Part shown: positions 50,070 through 58,689 of the stretch, piece after piece | Numbering within the stretch: position 1 is the stretch's first letter | Layout of the letters: each line of letters begins with the position of its first letter | Origin: an uncultured beta proteobacterium | GTDB lineage: Bacteria > Pseudomonadota > Gammaproteobacteria > Burkholderiales > Burkholderiaceae_C | Assembly: GCA_903897925.1 (NCBI GenBank) | Contig: CAIUDG010000002.1 | Coordinates: 1-64,000 of the forward strand | DNA length: 64,000 nt | Reading direction: 5' to 3' | Translations under genes and position numbers: made by a program | Notes under the pieces: model-generated | Databases searched by the model: none | What the model was told of the DNA's origin: nothing | The model's input: only the letters and a program-made list of their open reading frames with translations

Positions 50070-51566
50070 CTAGAAGCGTTCCAGCTCGGGGTACTTGAGC
50101 TGGCCGTTGCGGACCAGCATCTTGCCGTACTCGGCGCAGCGGTGCAGCGTGGGAATGACTTTGCCCGGGTTGAGCAGGCCGCGCGTGTCAAAGGCGTTTT
50201 TCAGCGCAAACATCTGGGCATTTTCGTCGGCCGAAAACTGCACGCACATGCTGTTGAGTTTTTCCACCCCGACGCCATGCTCGCCGGTGACGGTGCCGCC
50301 CATGGCGACACTGGTTTCCAGAATGTCGGCGCCAAACAGCTCGCAGCGGTGCAGCTGGTCCGGGTCATTGGCATCAAACAGAATCAGTGGATGCAAATTG
50401 CCGTCGCCGGCATGGAACACATTGCAGCAGCGCAGCGCATATTTTTTTTCCATTTCGGCAATTGCCAGCAGCATGTCGGCCAGGCGCTTGCGCGGAATGG
50501 TGCTGTCCATGCACATGTAGTCGGGGCTGATCCGGCCGGACGCCGGGAACGCATTTTTCCGCCCGCTCCAGAACCGCAGGCGTTCGGCCTCGCTGGTGCT
50601 GACGGTGAGCTGGGTGGCACCAGCGGCCGCCAGTATGCCCGACATGCGGGCAATTTCTTCTTCCACTTCCTCGGGGGTGCCGTCGCTTTCGCACAGCAAA
50701 ATGGCTTCGGCGTTGAGGTCGTAGCCGGCGTGGACATAGTCTTCCACGGCAATCGTCATGGCCTTGTCCATCATTTCCAGACCGGCCGGAATCACGCCCT
50801 GGGCAATGACCTGTGCGACCGCTTCGCCGGCTTTGCGCACATCGTCAAAGCTGGCCATGATGCAGCGTGCCAGCTGGGGCTTGGGGATCAGCTTGACGGT
50901 GACCTCGGTAATCACCGCCAGCATGCCTTCGCTGCCGACGACGACGCTCATCAGGTCGTAACCCGGGCCGTCCAGGGCATCACTGCCAATGGTGATGGGT
51001 GTGCCCTCCATGGTGAAGCCGCGCAGTTTCTGGATGTTGTGCAGCGTCAGCCCATATTTGAGGCAGTGCACGCCGCCGGAGTTTTCCGCCACGTTGCCAC
51101 CGATGGTGCAGGCAATCTGGCTGCTTGGGTCGGGCGCGTAATACAGGCCATAGGACGCGGCGGCTTCACTGATGGCCAGGTTGCGCACGCCGCATTCGAC
51201 CACGGCAGTGCGGCTGCGCAGGTCGATCGACTTGATTTTGTTGAACTTGGCCAGCGACAGGGTGAGTCCCAATGCGTGCGGCATGGCACCGCCGGACAGA
51301 CCGGTGCCGGCGCCGCGCGCCACGACCGGCACCTGCATGGCATGGCAGGCGGCCAGCACGCGGGAGACCTGCTCTTCGGTTTCCGGCAATGCCACCAGCA
51401 GCGGCCGCTGCCGGTAGGCGCTCAGGCCGTCGCACTCGTAGGGCGTGGTGTCTTCCGACTGGTAGAGCAGGGCATGGGCCGGCAAGTGCGGCTGCAAGGC
51501 CTGCAGCACCTGCTGCTGCAACGCAGCGCGTTGCTGGGGGGTATTCACGGCGGGGGGAGGGGTCAT
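50070..51566 (-). CDS. glcD: FAD-linked oxidase, glycolate/D-lactate oxidase subunit GlcD-like
   Basis: A 498-residue flavoprotein. The FAD-binding PCMH-type domain shows VVARGAGTGLSGGAMPHALG and IGGNVAENSGGVHCLKYGLT; the C-terminal cap has NVFHAGDGNLHPLILFD and EHGVGVEKL, both typical of the GlcD/D-lactate dehydrogenase group. It would oxidise glycolate, D-lactate or another 2-hydroxy acid to the keto acid. GlcE and GlcF genes are absent, so it may be a stand-alone D-2-hydroxyacid dehydrogenase or work with partners elsewhere. It converges with the aminotransferase, 19 bases apart. Confidence 0.88.
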   Translation of the reverse strand: MTPPPAVNTPQQRAALQQQVLQALQPHLPAHALLYQSEDTTPYECDGLSAYRQRPLLVALPETEEQVSRVLAACHAMQVPVVARGAGTGLSGGAMPHALGLTLSLAKFNKIKSIDLRSRTAVVECGVRNLAISEAAASYGLYYAPDPSSQIACTIGGNVAENSGGVHCLKYGLTLHNIQKLRGFTMEGTPITIGSDALDGPGYDLMSVVVGSEGMLAVITEVTVKLIPKPQLARCIMASFDDVRKAGEAVAQVIAQGVIPAGLEMMDKAMTIAVEDYVHAGYDLNAEAILLCESDGTPEEVEEEIARMSGILAAAGATQLTVSTSEAERLRFWSGRKNAFPASGRISPDYMCMDSTIPRKRLADMLLAIAEMEKKYALRCCNVFHAGDGNLHPLILFDANDPDQLHRCELFGADILETSVAMGGTVTGEHGVGVEKLNSMCVQFSADENAQMFALKNAFDTRGLLNPGKVIPTLHRCAEYGKMLVRNGQLKYPELERF

Positions 51567-51665
51567 AGGAGGTTCCTGCGCACAAGCCTCGCACTGTAGG
51601 GCAATCGCTGGCGCTGCAGTGTGAAGAAACTTCTCATGGCGTATGAATTGTTTTGACGTGGTGCT

Positions 51666-52553
51666 TCAGCCCATGGACTTGCGCAGCCAGTCGGAAAACG
51701 CCGCCACCTCCCAGCGGTCCATGGCGCCGGTGCGCCAGCACAGGTAGTGCGCATGCGGGCTGGGCAGGGTGCGCATGAAAACGTCGCTGGTGCCGAGCCG
51801 GACCAGCGAGCCATCTTCGAGCCAGGGCGCGCCCAGTTTCAGGCGCACCAGAGCAATGCCCATGCCGGCGGCGGCGCAGTCGCACATCAGGCCGATGTCG
51901 TTGAATTGGGAGCCGTCGATCGGCTCCGGCCAGTCCAGGTTGTTGGCCGCAAACCAGGTGCGCCAGGGCTCCAGCGGGCTGCGCAGCAAGGCCTCGCCTT
52001 CGAGGTCCAGTGCAGTGTGAAACGGGCCGTGTTCGCGCACGTAGGTGGGCGAGGCCAGTGGTGTGACCTCGTCCTTGGTCAGACAGACATATTCCATGTC
52101 GGCATAGCGACCGGCGCCAAAGCGCACCATCAGGTCGGCGTCTTCGGCCACCACGTCGAGCAGCGGGATGGAAACCTGCAGCGTCAGGTCAATTTCCGGG
52201 TAGGCGTCGGTGAACTGGCGCAGGCGCGGAATCAGCAGGCTGCGCGCAAAGGTCGGCGTCACGGCCAGGCGCAGCTTGCGTTTGCCGGGGGCGGCGGCGG
52301 AACTCGGGAATCGCTGCAGCGAGGTCAGGCCTTCGCGCACATGCGCGAGGTATTCGCTGCCTTCGGTGGTGAGTGAAAAATCGGCGCGTCCAAACAGCTT
52401 GGTGCCAATGATCTGTTCCAGCTGGCGCACCCGGTGGCTGACCGCGCTTGGGGTGACACACAGTTCTTCTGCGGCCTGGGTCACGCTGCGCAATCGCGCC
52501 AGCGCCTCAAAGGTCAGCAGACATTGAATGGGAGGAATACGTGCAGCGCTCAT
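51666..52553 (-). CDS. LysR-family regulator, GcvA-like
   Basis: A 295-residue LysR regulator. The N-terminal wHTH reads FEALARLRSVTQAAEELCVTPSAVSHRVRQLEQ and is of the GcvA-like subgroup; the effector domain carries DLMVRFGAGRYADMEY, RSPLEPWRTWFAANNLDW and GMGIALVRLKL. It lies between a GlcD-like gene (same strand, downstream) and psd (divergent). GcvA regulates glycine cleavage in enteric bacteria; with a glyoxylate/glycine-linked neighbourhood a related role is conceivable, but its targets are not shown. The start at 52553 lies close to the psd promoter region, so mutual regulation is possible. Confidence 0.88.
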   Translation of the reverse strand: MSAARIPPIQCLLTFEALARLRSVTQAAEELCVTPSAVSHRVRQLEQIIGTKLFGRADFSLTTEGSEYLAHVREGLTSLQRFPSSAAAPGKRKLRLAVTPTFARSLLIPRLRQFTDAYPEIDLTLQVSIPLLDVVAEDADLMVRFGAGRYADMEYVCLTKDEVTPLASPTYVREHGPFHTALDLEGEALLRSPLEPWRTWFAANNLDWPEPIDGSQFNDIGLMCDCAAAGMGIALVRLKLGAPWLEDGSLVRLGTSDVFMRTLPSPHAHYLCWRTGAMDRWEVAAFSDWLRKSMG

Positions 52554-52561
52554 GCCCTAAC

Positions 52562-52567
52562 TATAAT
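52562..52567 (+). promoter_or_regulatory. -10 box candidate for psd
   Basis: A perfect TATAAT lies in the 52-base gap between the LysR and psd starts, giving a transcription start near 52574 and a leader of about 30 bases before the psd ATG at 52606. The -35 position is poor, so activator dependence or another explanation is possible. Confidence 0.4.
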
Positions 52568-52605
52568 TCCGGACTCCCCCAGCAAATGTCCAACCCAGGA
52601 ACGCC

Positions 52606-53490
52606 ATGTTTGACCTCTTAGCGGTCCTGCCGCAGTATTTTTTGCCCAAACGCGCGCTGACCGTGTTTGCCGGCTGGGTCGCTGGCGCAGAGTGGGGCCG
52701 GCTGACCACGTTCATCATTGCCTGGTTTGTGCGGCGCTACCGCGTCAACATGGCGGAAGCGGCGAATGCCGATATTGGCGCCTATCCCAGCTTCAACCAG
52801 TTCTTTACCCGGGCCCTGCGCCCGGGCGCGCGTCCGCTGGCGCGGGCGCCTTTTGTCTGTCCGGTGGATGGCGCCATCAGCCAGTTCGGCCACATTGCCG
52901 CTGACCAGATTTTTCAGGCCAAGGGGCATCTTTACAGCACCACTGCGCTGGTTGGCGGTGATGGCGGTCTGGCTGCCGAGTTCGAAGACGGTAAATTTGC
53001 CACCATTTACCTCAGCCCGCGCGATTACCACCGCATTCACATGCCTTGTGACGGCAGCTTGCGCCGCATGATCTATGTGCCGGGGGCGCTGTTTTCCGTG
53101 AACCCAACCACCGCCCGGGGTGTGCCCGGCCTGTTTGCGCGCAATGAGCGGGTGGTGTGTGTGTTTGACTCGCCGCACGGCGCTTTTGTCATGACCCTGG
53201 TGGGCGCCACCATTGTCGGCAGCATGGCCACCACCTGGCATGGCGTGGTGAATCCGCCGCGCCCAGGGTATCTGCGTGACTGGCACTACGAGGCCGGCGA
53301 AGTGGTGTTGCGCCAGGGCGAAGAGATGGGCCGCTTTCTGCTGGGCTCGACCGTAGTGATGTTGTTTGCCAGTGGCAAGGTGGATTTCAACCCGACCTGG
53401 GCTCCGGCCACGCCGGTGTCCATGGGCAGCGTTATGGGTAGCGTGCCACGTTCGCATGGGCGCCGCCCCCGGGTGCCACGCCCGACCTGA
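52606..53490 (+). CDS. psd: phosphatidylserine decarboxylase
   Basis: A 294-residue proenzyme that makes phosphatidylethanolamine from phosphatidylserine at the inner membrane. The self-cleavage motif LGST is at 246-249, with Ser248 becoming the pyruvoyl group. Upstream landmarks are FVCPVDGAISQFGHI and YLSPRDYHRIHMPCDG, the His and Asp region of the active site. The C-terminus after LGST is longer than minimal (about 45 residues), ending in a basic Arg-rich tail. It is preceded by a divergent LysR gene. Confidence 0.94.
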   Translation: MFDLLAVLPQYFLPKRALTVFAGWVAGAEWGRLTTFIIAWFVRRYRVNMAEAANADIGAYPSFNQFFTRALRPGARPLARAPFVCPVDGAISQFGHIAADQIFQAKGHLYSTTALVGGDGGLAAEFEDGKFATIYLSPRDYHRIHMPCDGSLRRMIYVPGALFSVNPTTARGVPGLFARNERVVCVFDSPHGAFVMTLVGATIVGSMATTWHGVVNPPRPGYLRDWHYEAGEVVLRQGEEMGRFLLGSTVVMLFASGKVDFNPTWAPATPVSMGSVMGSVPRSHGRRPRVPRPT

Positions 53491-53530
53491 CTCGCCTTGG
53501 TGGCCCGGGGGCCGGGCACCTGCTGAATGG

Positions 53531-53842
53531 TTAGTGAATGAGTACCGGGTTTTGCGCCAGCTCGGCGTACTGCTCCAGCGTGTCTTCCACTTCTTCCTGG
53601 GTGGGCGTGTTCACTTGCCAGGCCTGGATGTGCTGTTGGAACAGTTCGGCCCAGGAGCCGTCCAGATAAACCTCTTTGCCGGAGCGCTTGTCCACGATTT
53701 CAAAGCCATGGCGCACCAGCATGGGCAGCGACTGCGCACCGAGTTCCGACTTGCTGGCGCCACTCGGGTGTTGCAGCTCCGATGCCGCGTTGGACAGCAT
53801 GTGGGTCACCGAGAAGGTGTCTGAATCGTAGAGTGTGTGCAT
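53531..53842 (-). CDS. DUF3567 family protein
   Basis: A 103-residue soluble protein starting MHTLYDSDTFSVTHM, which I associate with DUF3567, a family found mainly in Burkholderiales. The centre MLVRHGFEIVDKRSGKEVYLDG is a short beta-rich block and the C-terminus (EEVEDTLEQYAELAQ) is an acidic helix. The ATG at 53842 is chosen because the conserved start falls there; the open frame runs on upstream with no support. Ribosome site weak. Function unknown. Convergent with psd. Confidence 0.85.
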   Translation of the reverse strand: MHTLYDSDTFSVTHMLSNAASELQHPSGASKSELGAQSLPMLVRHGFEIVDKRSGKEVYLDGSWAELFQQHIQAWQVNTPTQEEVEDTLEQYAELAQNPVLIH

Positions 53843-53957
53843 GGCGTGGGTGTTCCAGGGTTGCTGGGCCAGAGGGTAGCTGGCCCGGATGAACTTCGAA
53901 CATGGGAGCAGGCTCGCGCAAAACAAGAGTAACAGGAATTCCCGGGCGGGATTGCAA

Positions 53958-54782
53958 TCAGTCCGGTTTTTGCGTCTTTTGCCACAGCAAGTCCACAAAG
54001 TTACCGCCGGCTTCGGTAATGCGGATGCGCACTGGCAGATAGGCCGTGGCCGGCGCCAGCCAGACTTCGATTTTCTGGTCGAACTGCGGATTGGCTTCTT
54101 TGGTCAGCTTGATGCTGCGCAGCCCGCCATCCGGGAATTCCAGGGTTTCCGGGGCGCTGACCTTGAATTCCCAGAGTTCGGCGCGGTGGCTGTCGGCGGC
54201 CTGGAACGTGATGCTGCTGCCGCTGCCATAGCGCTGTGGGTCGGCGCCGACCAGGGCGCTGAGCTGCAGCAGGGCGCTGAGCTTGTCCTGGGCGCCAGCC
54301 AGCAGCGGCAAATCGCCGTCGCCGGAGCTGAAACTGATGCGGTTTTTGTCCTGTTCAAAGTGCGTGACCAATTCCGGTCCGCGTGCCGTGTCGCCAAATC
54401 GGCTCGGCTGCAGGCCCTGGGCGCCCAGCGTGCCGGTGCTGGTCCAGGTGCGCACCCGAAAGCCCCAGGCCGAAATTTCCAGCCGTGCGTCGTAGTGACC
54501 GGCAGCGTGCGACCACTGCAAGGTGCCGCTGCCGGTGTAGCGCAGGAAGCCGCGATCCAGGCCATTGCCTTCGTAGTGCAGCTGCGCTGCTGGCGGGAAC
54601 AGATAGGCCTTCGCTGCCGGTGTGCTGTCGCTGCTGGCGGCCTGGCTGTCCAGGTGCCGGGCCCAGGGTGCTGCCGCGCCGCTGAGTTGCAGGCCCAGCG
54701 CCAGTGCGCTGAGCAGGGCCAGGAACTGGCGCGCGCGCGCGCGGCGCAGGCGGGACAACGGGGCGTGGCAGAAGTCAATCAT
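53958..54782 (-). CDS. DUF3108 family exported protein
   Basis: A 274-residue protein with an N-terminal signal-anchor or signal peptide (about 15-38, FLALLSALALGLQLSGA) and a mature beta-rich domain. Segments YEGNGLDRGFLRYTGSGTLQW and KVSAPETLEFPDGGLRSIKLTKE, and the end APATAYLPVRIRITEAGGNFVDLLW, match DUF3108, envelope proteins with an all-beta fold of unknown function. It is probably periplasmic. It is divergent from the fumarylacetoacetase-family gene, and its stop is 115 bases from the DUF3567 start. Confidence 0.85.
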   Translation of the reverse strand: MIDFCHAPLSRLRRARARQFLALLSALALGLQLSGAAAPWARHLDSQAASSDSTPAAKAYLFPPAAQLHYEGNGLDRGFLRYTGSGTLQWSHAAGHYDARLEISAWGFRVRTWTSTGTLGAQGLQPSRFGDTARGPELVTHFEQDKNRISFSSGDGDLPLLAGAQDKLSALLQLSALVGADPQRYGSGSSITFQAADSHRAELWEFKVSAPETLEFPDGGLRSIKLTKEANPQFDQKIEVWLAPATAYLPVRIRITEAGGNFVDLLWQKTQKPD

Positions 54783-54864
54783 GGAGTGGTCGGGCGCATG
54801 GGGCGCCGGGTAGGCGTGCTGACGGAATCAGTGTAATGGAAGGAAAAGCAGGGAAAATGCCGCC

Positions 54865-55905
54865 ATGAAACTTGCAACCTATAAAGACGGCTCGCGTGAC
54901 GGCCAGCTGGTGGTGGTCTCGCGTGACCTGAGCCAGGCCCACTTCGCAACCCACATCGCCAACCGCCTGCAAGCAGTGCTGGACGACTGGAATTACCTGT
55001 CGCCGCAATTGCAGGACATCTCCGACGCGCTCAATGCCGGGCGCGCCCGGCACCCGTTTCCATTCGACCCGGCACAGTGCATGGCGCCGCTGCCGCGCGC
55101 CTACCAATGGCTGCATGGCGTGGCCTACGTGCCGCACCTGGAGCTGCTGTGCCGCGCCGGTGGTCTGGAGCTGCCGGAGAATCTGCGGCGCGAACCGCGG
55201 CTTTACCAGGGCGCCAGCGACGACTTCATGGGCGCGCAGGATGCGCTGGTGTGTGGCAGTGAGGCCTTTGGCATCGATTTCGAGGGCCAGTTGGTGGTCG
55301 TCACCGGCGACGTGCCGCAGGGCTGCGCCGCCGACCGGGCCATTGACAGCGTGCGCCTGCTGATGCTGGGCAATCAGCTGCGCTTGCGCCATCTGGCGCC
55401 GGTGCCGGACTGGCTGGGCGGCAGTTTGCTGGATGCGCCCAGCACCGCTTTCAGTCCGGTGGCGGTGACGCCGGACGAGCTTGGCGAGGACTGGAGCCGG
55501 GGCCGGGTGCACCTGAACTTGCAGTGCAGCTGGAATGGCCGCAAGGTCGGCCAGTGCGAGGCGCAGACCGATATGGTGTTTCACTTCGGACAGCTGATCG
55601 CCCACGCCGCCAAGACGCGCCGGTTGCGCGCCGGCACCCTGCTGGGCAGCGGACCGGTGAGCAATCAGGGCAGTGAAAAGAAGGGCCAAAGCAGCTGGCC
55701 CAAGGGCTACAGCAGCATCGCCGAGAAGCGTGCCATGGAAATCGTGCAGGACGGCCAGGCCGCTACCGAGTACATGAAGTACGGCGACACCCTGCGCATC
55801 GAGATGAAGCAGGGCAACGGCCAAAGCGTGTTTGGCGCCATCGAACAGGAAGTCTGTTCGCCCGCTGACGCGCTGGAGGCCGCCGCAGCGGCTACGGGTG
55901 GCTGA
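54865..55905 (+). CDS. fumarylacetoacetate hydrolase family protein
   Basis: A 346-residue FAH-superfamily enzyme. The N-terminal MKLATYKDGSRDGQLVVVSRDL is the small domain; the catalytic and metal-ligand region includes EPRLYQGASDDFMGAQDA, GSEAFGIDFEGQLVVVTGDVP and VFHFGQLIAHAAKTRRL. FAH-family enzymes hydrolyse C-C bonds in beta-diketones or decarboxylate/isomerise ring-cleavage products of aromatic pathways; the size and sequence fit the long bacterial form often grouped with fumarylacetoacetase. Substrate not determined. The gene overlaps MarC tail-to-tail by 14 bases. Confidence 0.88.
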   Translation: MKLATYKDGSRDGQLVVVSRDLSQAHFATHIANRLQAVLDDWNYLSPQLQDISDALNAGRARHPFPFDPAQCMAPLPRAYQWLHGVAYVPHLELLCRAGGLELPENLRREPRLYQGASDDFMGAQDALVCGSEAFGIDFEGQLVVVTGDVPQGCAADRAIDSVRLLMLGNQLRLRHLAPVPDWLGGSLLDAPSTAFSPVAVTPDELGEDWSRGRVHLNLQCSWNGRKVGQCEAQTDMVFHFGQLIAHAAKTRRLRAGTLLGSGPVSNQGSEKKGQSSWPKGYSSIAEKRAMEIVQDGQAATEYMKYGDTLRIEMKQGNGQSVFGAIEQEVCSPADALEAAAAATGG

Positions 55906-56494
55906 GCTGGATGACGAAAATCTTGATGCCGCGCAGTATCATTTCGATCGCCACTGACACCAGCACCAGCCCCATCAGACGCTCTACCGCCATCACCAGG
56001 CGGTTGCCGATGATGCGTTGAATCCTTTCTGCAGAGACCAGCACCACGGCGCTGACCAGCATGGTGACGCACAGCGCGGCAATCCACTCCAGGCGCCGCT
56101 CTGGTTGCTGCGACACCAGCAACAGCACCGTGGCCAGCGCGCTCGGGCCGGCAATGGCGGGCACCGCCAGCGGCACGATCAGCGGCTCCACGGTTTGCTC
56201 CGGGTCTTCGCTGTGCGGCGGCGGGAACACCATACGCAGCGCGATCAGGAACAAGATCACGCCGCCACCGATCTGCAGCGCCAGCTCGCTCAGGTTCATT
56301 ACGCGCAGGAATTCCGCGCCGACGAACATGAAGGTCAGTAGCAACAGGAAGGCAATCATGATCTCGCGCAGGATGACCCAGGGCCGGCGCTTGGGCGCCA
56401 CATGGCGCAAGGCATTGGCAAAAATCGGAATGTTGCCGATCGGGTCGGTGATCAGAATCAGCAGTATGGTGGCCGAAGCAAAGGTGTAGTTCAT
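55892..56494 (-). CDS. MarC family integral membrane protein
   Basis: A 200-residue membrane protein with about six hydrophobic segments. The motif ILITDPIGNIPIFANAL near the N-terminus and PLAVPAIAGPSALATVLLL in the middle are the conserved features of the MarC/YhgN family. Despite the name, MarC proteins have no proven role in multiple antibiotic resistance and the substrate is unknown. Its stop is inside the end of the convergent fumarylacetoacetase-family gene; upstream it is divergent from phaM. Confidence 0.9.
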   Translation of the reverse strand: MNYTFASATILLILITDPIGNIPIFANALRHVAPKRRPWVILREIMIAFLLLLTFMFVGAEFLRVMNLSELALQIGGGVILFLIALRMVFPPPHSEDPEQTVEPLIVPLAVPAIAGPSALATVLLLVSQQPERRLEWIAALCVTMLVSAVVLVSAERIQRIIGNRLVMAVERLMGLVLVSVAIEMILRGIKIFVIQLSHP

Positions 56495-56602
56495 GGTGCG
56501 GGTGCCAGGAGGCCGGGCCTAGGATAGCAGTGCCGCGGCGGCTTGGGCAATGTCCGCAGCGCGGGGCAGATTATGTGTGGCAGATTTTTGCTAACGCTAT
56601 GG

Positions 56603-56622
56603 CGATGCGGTACAGTGCATCG
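56603..56622. promoter_or_regulatory. inverted repeat upstream of phaM
   Basis: CGATGC (56603-56608) and GCATCG (56617-56622) form an inverted repeat with an eight-base spacer, 44 bases before the phaM ATG. Such a position would suit a repressor operator, for example of a PHA regulator, but no binding protein can be assigned from the sequence. Confidence 0.3.
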
Positions 56623-56665
56623 GCATTCAACGCACATTGAACAACAACTATTTGGAGGAGACGCC

Positions 56666-57412
56666 ATGAGTACATCGGACACGGCAGGATTTGCGAAGTT
56701 TGTCCCGGGTTTTGACTTTTTGCAAAATCTGGCCAAGGGTGCCGGTGGCATTTCGCACATGCCCAATCTGGCCAACTGGGTGGCGCCGACCCTCAATGTG
56801 GAAGAACTCGACAAGCGCATTGAAGAGCTCAAGAATGTGCACTTCTGGCTGGAGCAGAATTCGCGCGCGCTGGCCGCCACGATCCAGGCACTGGAAGTGC
56901 AAAAAATGACCCTGGCCACGCTCAAGGGCATGAATTTCAATTTGGCCGACGTGGCCAATGCGCTCAAACCGCGCATGCCCGAAGCCACCACCGCTGCGGC
57001 GCGCCCACAGGCGGCGCCCGAGCCTGCCGCTGCGCCGGCGGCCGAGGCGCCCGCCGCTGCGGCGTCGGCAGACAAAGCCGCCACGCCGGAGGCTGGCGCG
57101 GACGGCGCCAAGGCGGCGCTGTCCGGAATGGTGGATCCGATCAAGCTCTGGGGTTCGCTGACCCAGCAGTTCCAGCAAATCGCCGCCACTGCCGTCAAGG
57201 AAGCCGCCAGCCAGGCGGTTGAAATGGAAAAGGCACGCAGTGCTGCCGCCGCCAAGGTGGCCAGTGCCGTGCAGGCGGCGGCCCCCGCAGCGGCCCCCAA
57301 GGCGGCGGCCCAGCGTGCCGCCACCAAGGCAACGGCGGCGCCTGCCAAGAAAGTGGCCGCCAAACGCGCCCCCAGTAGCAAGACCGCCGCGCGAAAGACG
57401 GCCGGGCGCTAG
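56666..57412 (+). CDS. phaM: PhaM family polyhydroxyalkanoate granule regulatory protein
   Basis: A 248-residue protein. The N-terminal part FAKFVPGFDFLQNL, LANWVAPTLNVEELDKRIEEL and FWLEQNSRALAATIQALEVQ is the PhaM domain that binds and activates PHB synthase. The C-terminal third is Ala-rich and highly basic (PAKKVAAKRAPSSKTAARK), a histone-H1-like DNA-binding tail that lets granules attach to the nucleoid. The GGAGGAG site fixes the ATG at 56666. It implies that this organism stores polyhydroxybutyrate. FIST and MCP 3 genes follow closely on the same strand. Confidence 0.92.
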   Translation: MSTSDTAGFAKFVPGFDFLQNLAKGAGGISHMPNLANWVAPTLNVEELDKRIEELKNVHFWLEQNSRALAATIQALEVQKMTLATLKGMNFNLADVANALKPRMPEATTAAARPQAAPEPAAAPAAEAPAAAASADKAATPEAGADGAKAALSGMVDPIKLWGSLTQQFQQIAATAVKEAASQAVEMEKARSAAAAKVASAVQAAAPAAAPKAAAQRAATKATAAPAKKVAAKRAPSSKTAARKTAGR

Positions 57413-57420
57413 GCGCGGCG

Positions 57421-58671
57421 ATGAAACTTTTTCCCTTTGGCCACGCCACGCATCCGCAGTGGCAGATGGCGGCCGCACTGACGCTGGCGCAGCTGCGCGC
57501 GCACATGGCCTTGCCGCAATACGCGTCGCATCCGACGCTGGCCTTGCTCTACATCACCGACCACTACGTTGCCGAGGCCCAGGACATTCTGGAATACCTG
57601 GCCGCGGAGTTGCCGCTGGTGACCGACTGGTCGGGCACGGTCGGGGTTGGCATTTGCGCCAACAATGTGGAATATTTTGACGAGCCGGCAATGGCGGTCA
57701 TGTTGCTGGATTTGCCGGCCGACCAATACCGGGTGTTTTCCGGCGTGTCCCCGCTGGGCCTGGCGTTCGAGGCGCACACCGCGCTGGTCCATGCCGACGG
57801 TGCCACCCCCGACATTGCCGAACTGGTCCATGAGCTGGCGCACCGTACCGATGCCGGATTTTTGTTTGGTGGTCTGGCTTCAAGCCGCTCCACCAGCGTC
57901 CAATTTGCCATTGCTGCGGACGGCAATATCAGCGGTCACGGCGCTGCCAGTGGGGTGTTTCGCGGTGGCTTGAGTGGCGTCGCCTTCAGTTCCTCTGTGC
58001 ACATGGTTTCGCGTGTGACCCAGGGATGTGCGCCAGTGGCGCCGGCGCGCTGCGTGACGCAGTCGGATCGCAATCTGATTCTTCGCCTGGACGACCAACC
58101 CGCCTTGCAGGTAATGCTGGCTGACCTGGGCATCAGCCTGGAGCAGCCGCAGCAGGCGCTGGAAGTGGTGCGCGCAACCCTGGTCGGACTGGCGCCGGCC
58201 AGCGGAACCCTGGTGCAGCAGACCGGCAATTTTGGTAACGACGTGTTGGTGCGCCACATCATTGGGCTCGATCCGGCACGCTCCGGGGTGGCCGTGGCCG
58301 ATCTGGTTGAGCAGGGCATGCATGCTGCCTTTTGCCGTCGCAATTTGCAGGCTGCGCGGGCGGACCTGGTGCGCATCTGTGCCGAAATCCGGGAAGAGCT
58401 GGAATCGGAAGAACTCTCCAGCGCCGGTGTCGTGCCGCAGGCGGACGCGGCCGCAACGGGCTGGCAAGCGGCGCGCCGTATCCTGGGCGCGGTGTATGTC
58501 AGTTGCACCGGGCGCGGCGGTCCGCATTTCGGTGCGCCCAGTGCCGAGTTGCAGTTGCTGCGCCGCACCCTGGGTGAGGTGCCGCTGGTGGGCTTTTTTG
58601 CCGCAGGAGAAATTGCCCACGACCGCCTTTATGGCTACACCGGCGTGTTGACGGTGTTTACCGATGTTTGA
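57421..58671 (+). CDS. FIST-domain sensor protein
   Basis: A 416-residue cytoplasmic protein with FIST N and FIST C domains, without membrane segments. Landmarks are WSGTVGVGICANNVEYFDEPA in the first half and ARRILGAVYVSCTGRGGPHFG and LVGFFAAGEIAHDRLYGYTGVLTVF near the end. FIST domains are thought to bind small ligands such as amino acids and occur with signalling modules. Eight bases separate it from phaM and 18 bases from a chemoreceptor gene, all on one strand, so a shared operon and a signalling partnership with MCP 3 are plausible. The ribosome site is weak, which fits translational coupling to phaM. Confidence 0.88.
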   Translation: MKLFPFGHATHPQWQMAAALTLAQLRAHMALPQYASHPTLALLYITDHYVAEAQDILEYLAAELPLVTDWSGTVGVGICANNVEYFDEPAMAVMLLDLPADQYRVFSGVSPLGLAFEAHTALVHADGATPDIAELVHELAHRTDAGFLFGGLASSRSTSVQFAIAADGNISGHGAASGVFRGGLSGVAFSSSVHMVSRVTQGCAPVAPARCVTQSDRNLILRLDDQPALQVMLADLGISLEQPQQALEVVRATLVGLAPASGTLVQQTGNFGNDVLVRHIIGLDPARSGVAVADLVEQGMHAAFCRRNLQAARADLVRICAEIREELESEELSSAGVVPQADAAATGWQAARRILGAVYVSCTGRGGPHFGAPSAELQLLRRTLGEVPLVGFFAAGEIAHDRLYGYTGVLTVFTDV

Positions 58672-58689
58672 CTCTTTTCAGGCGGGCCC

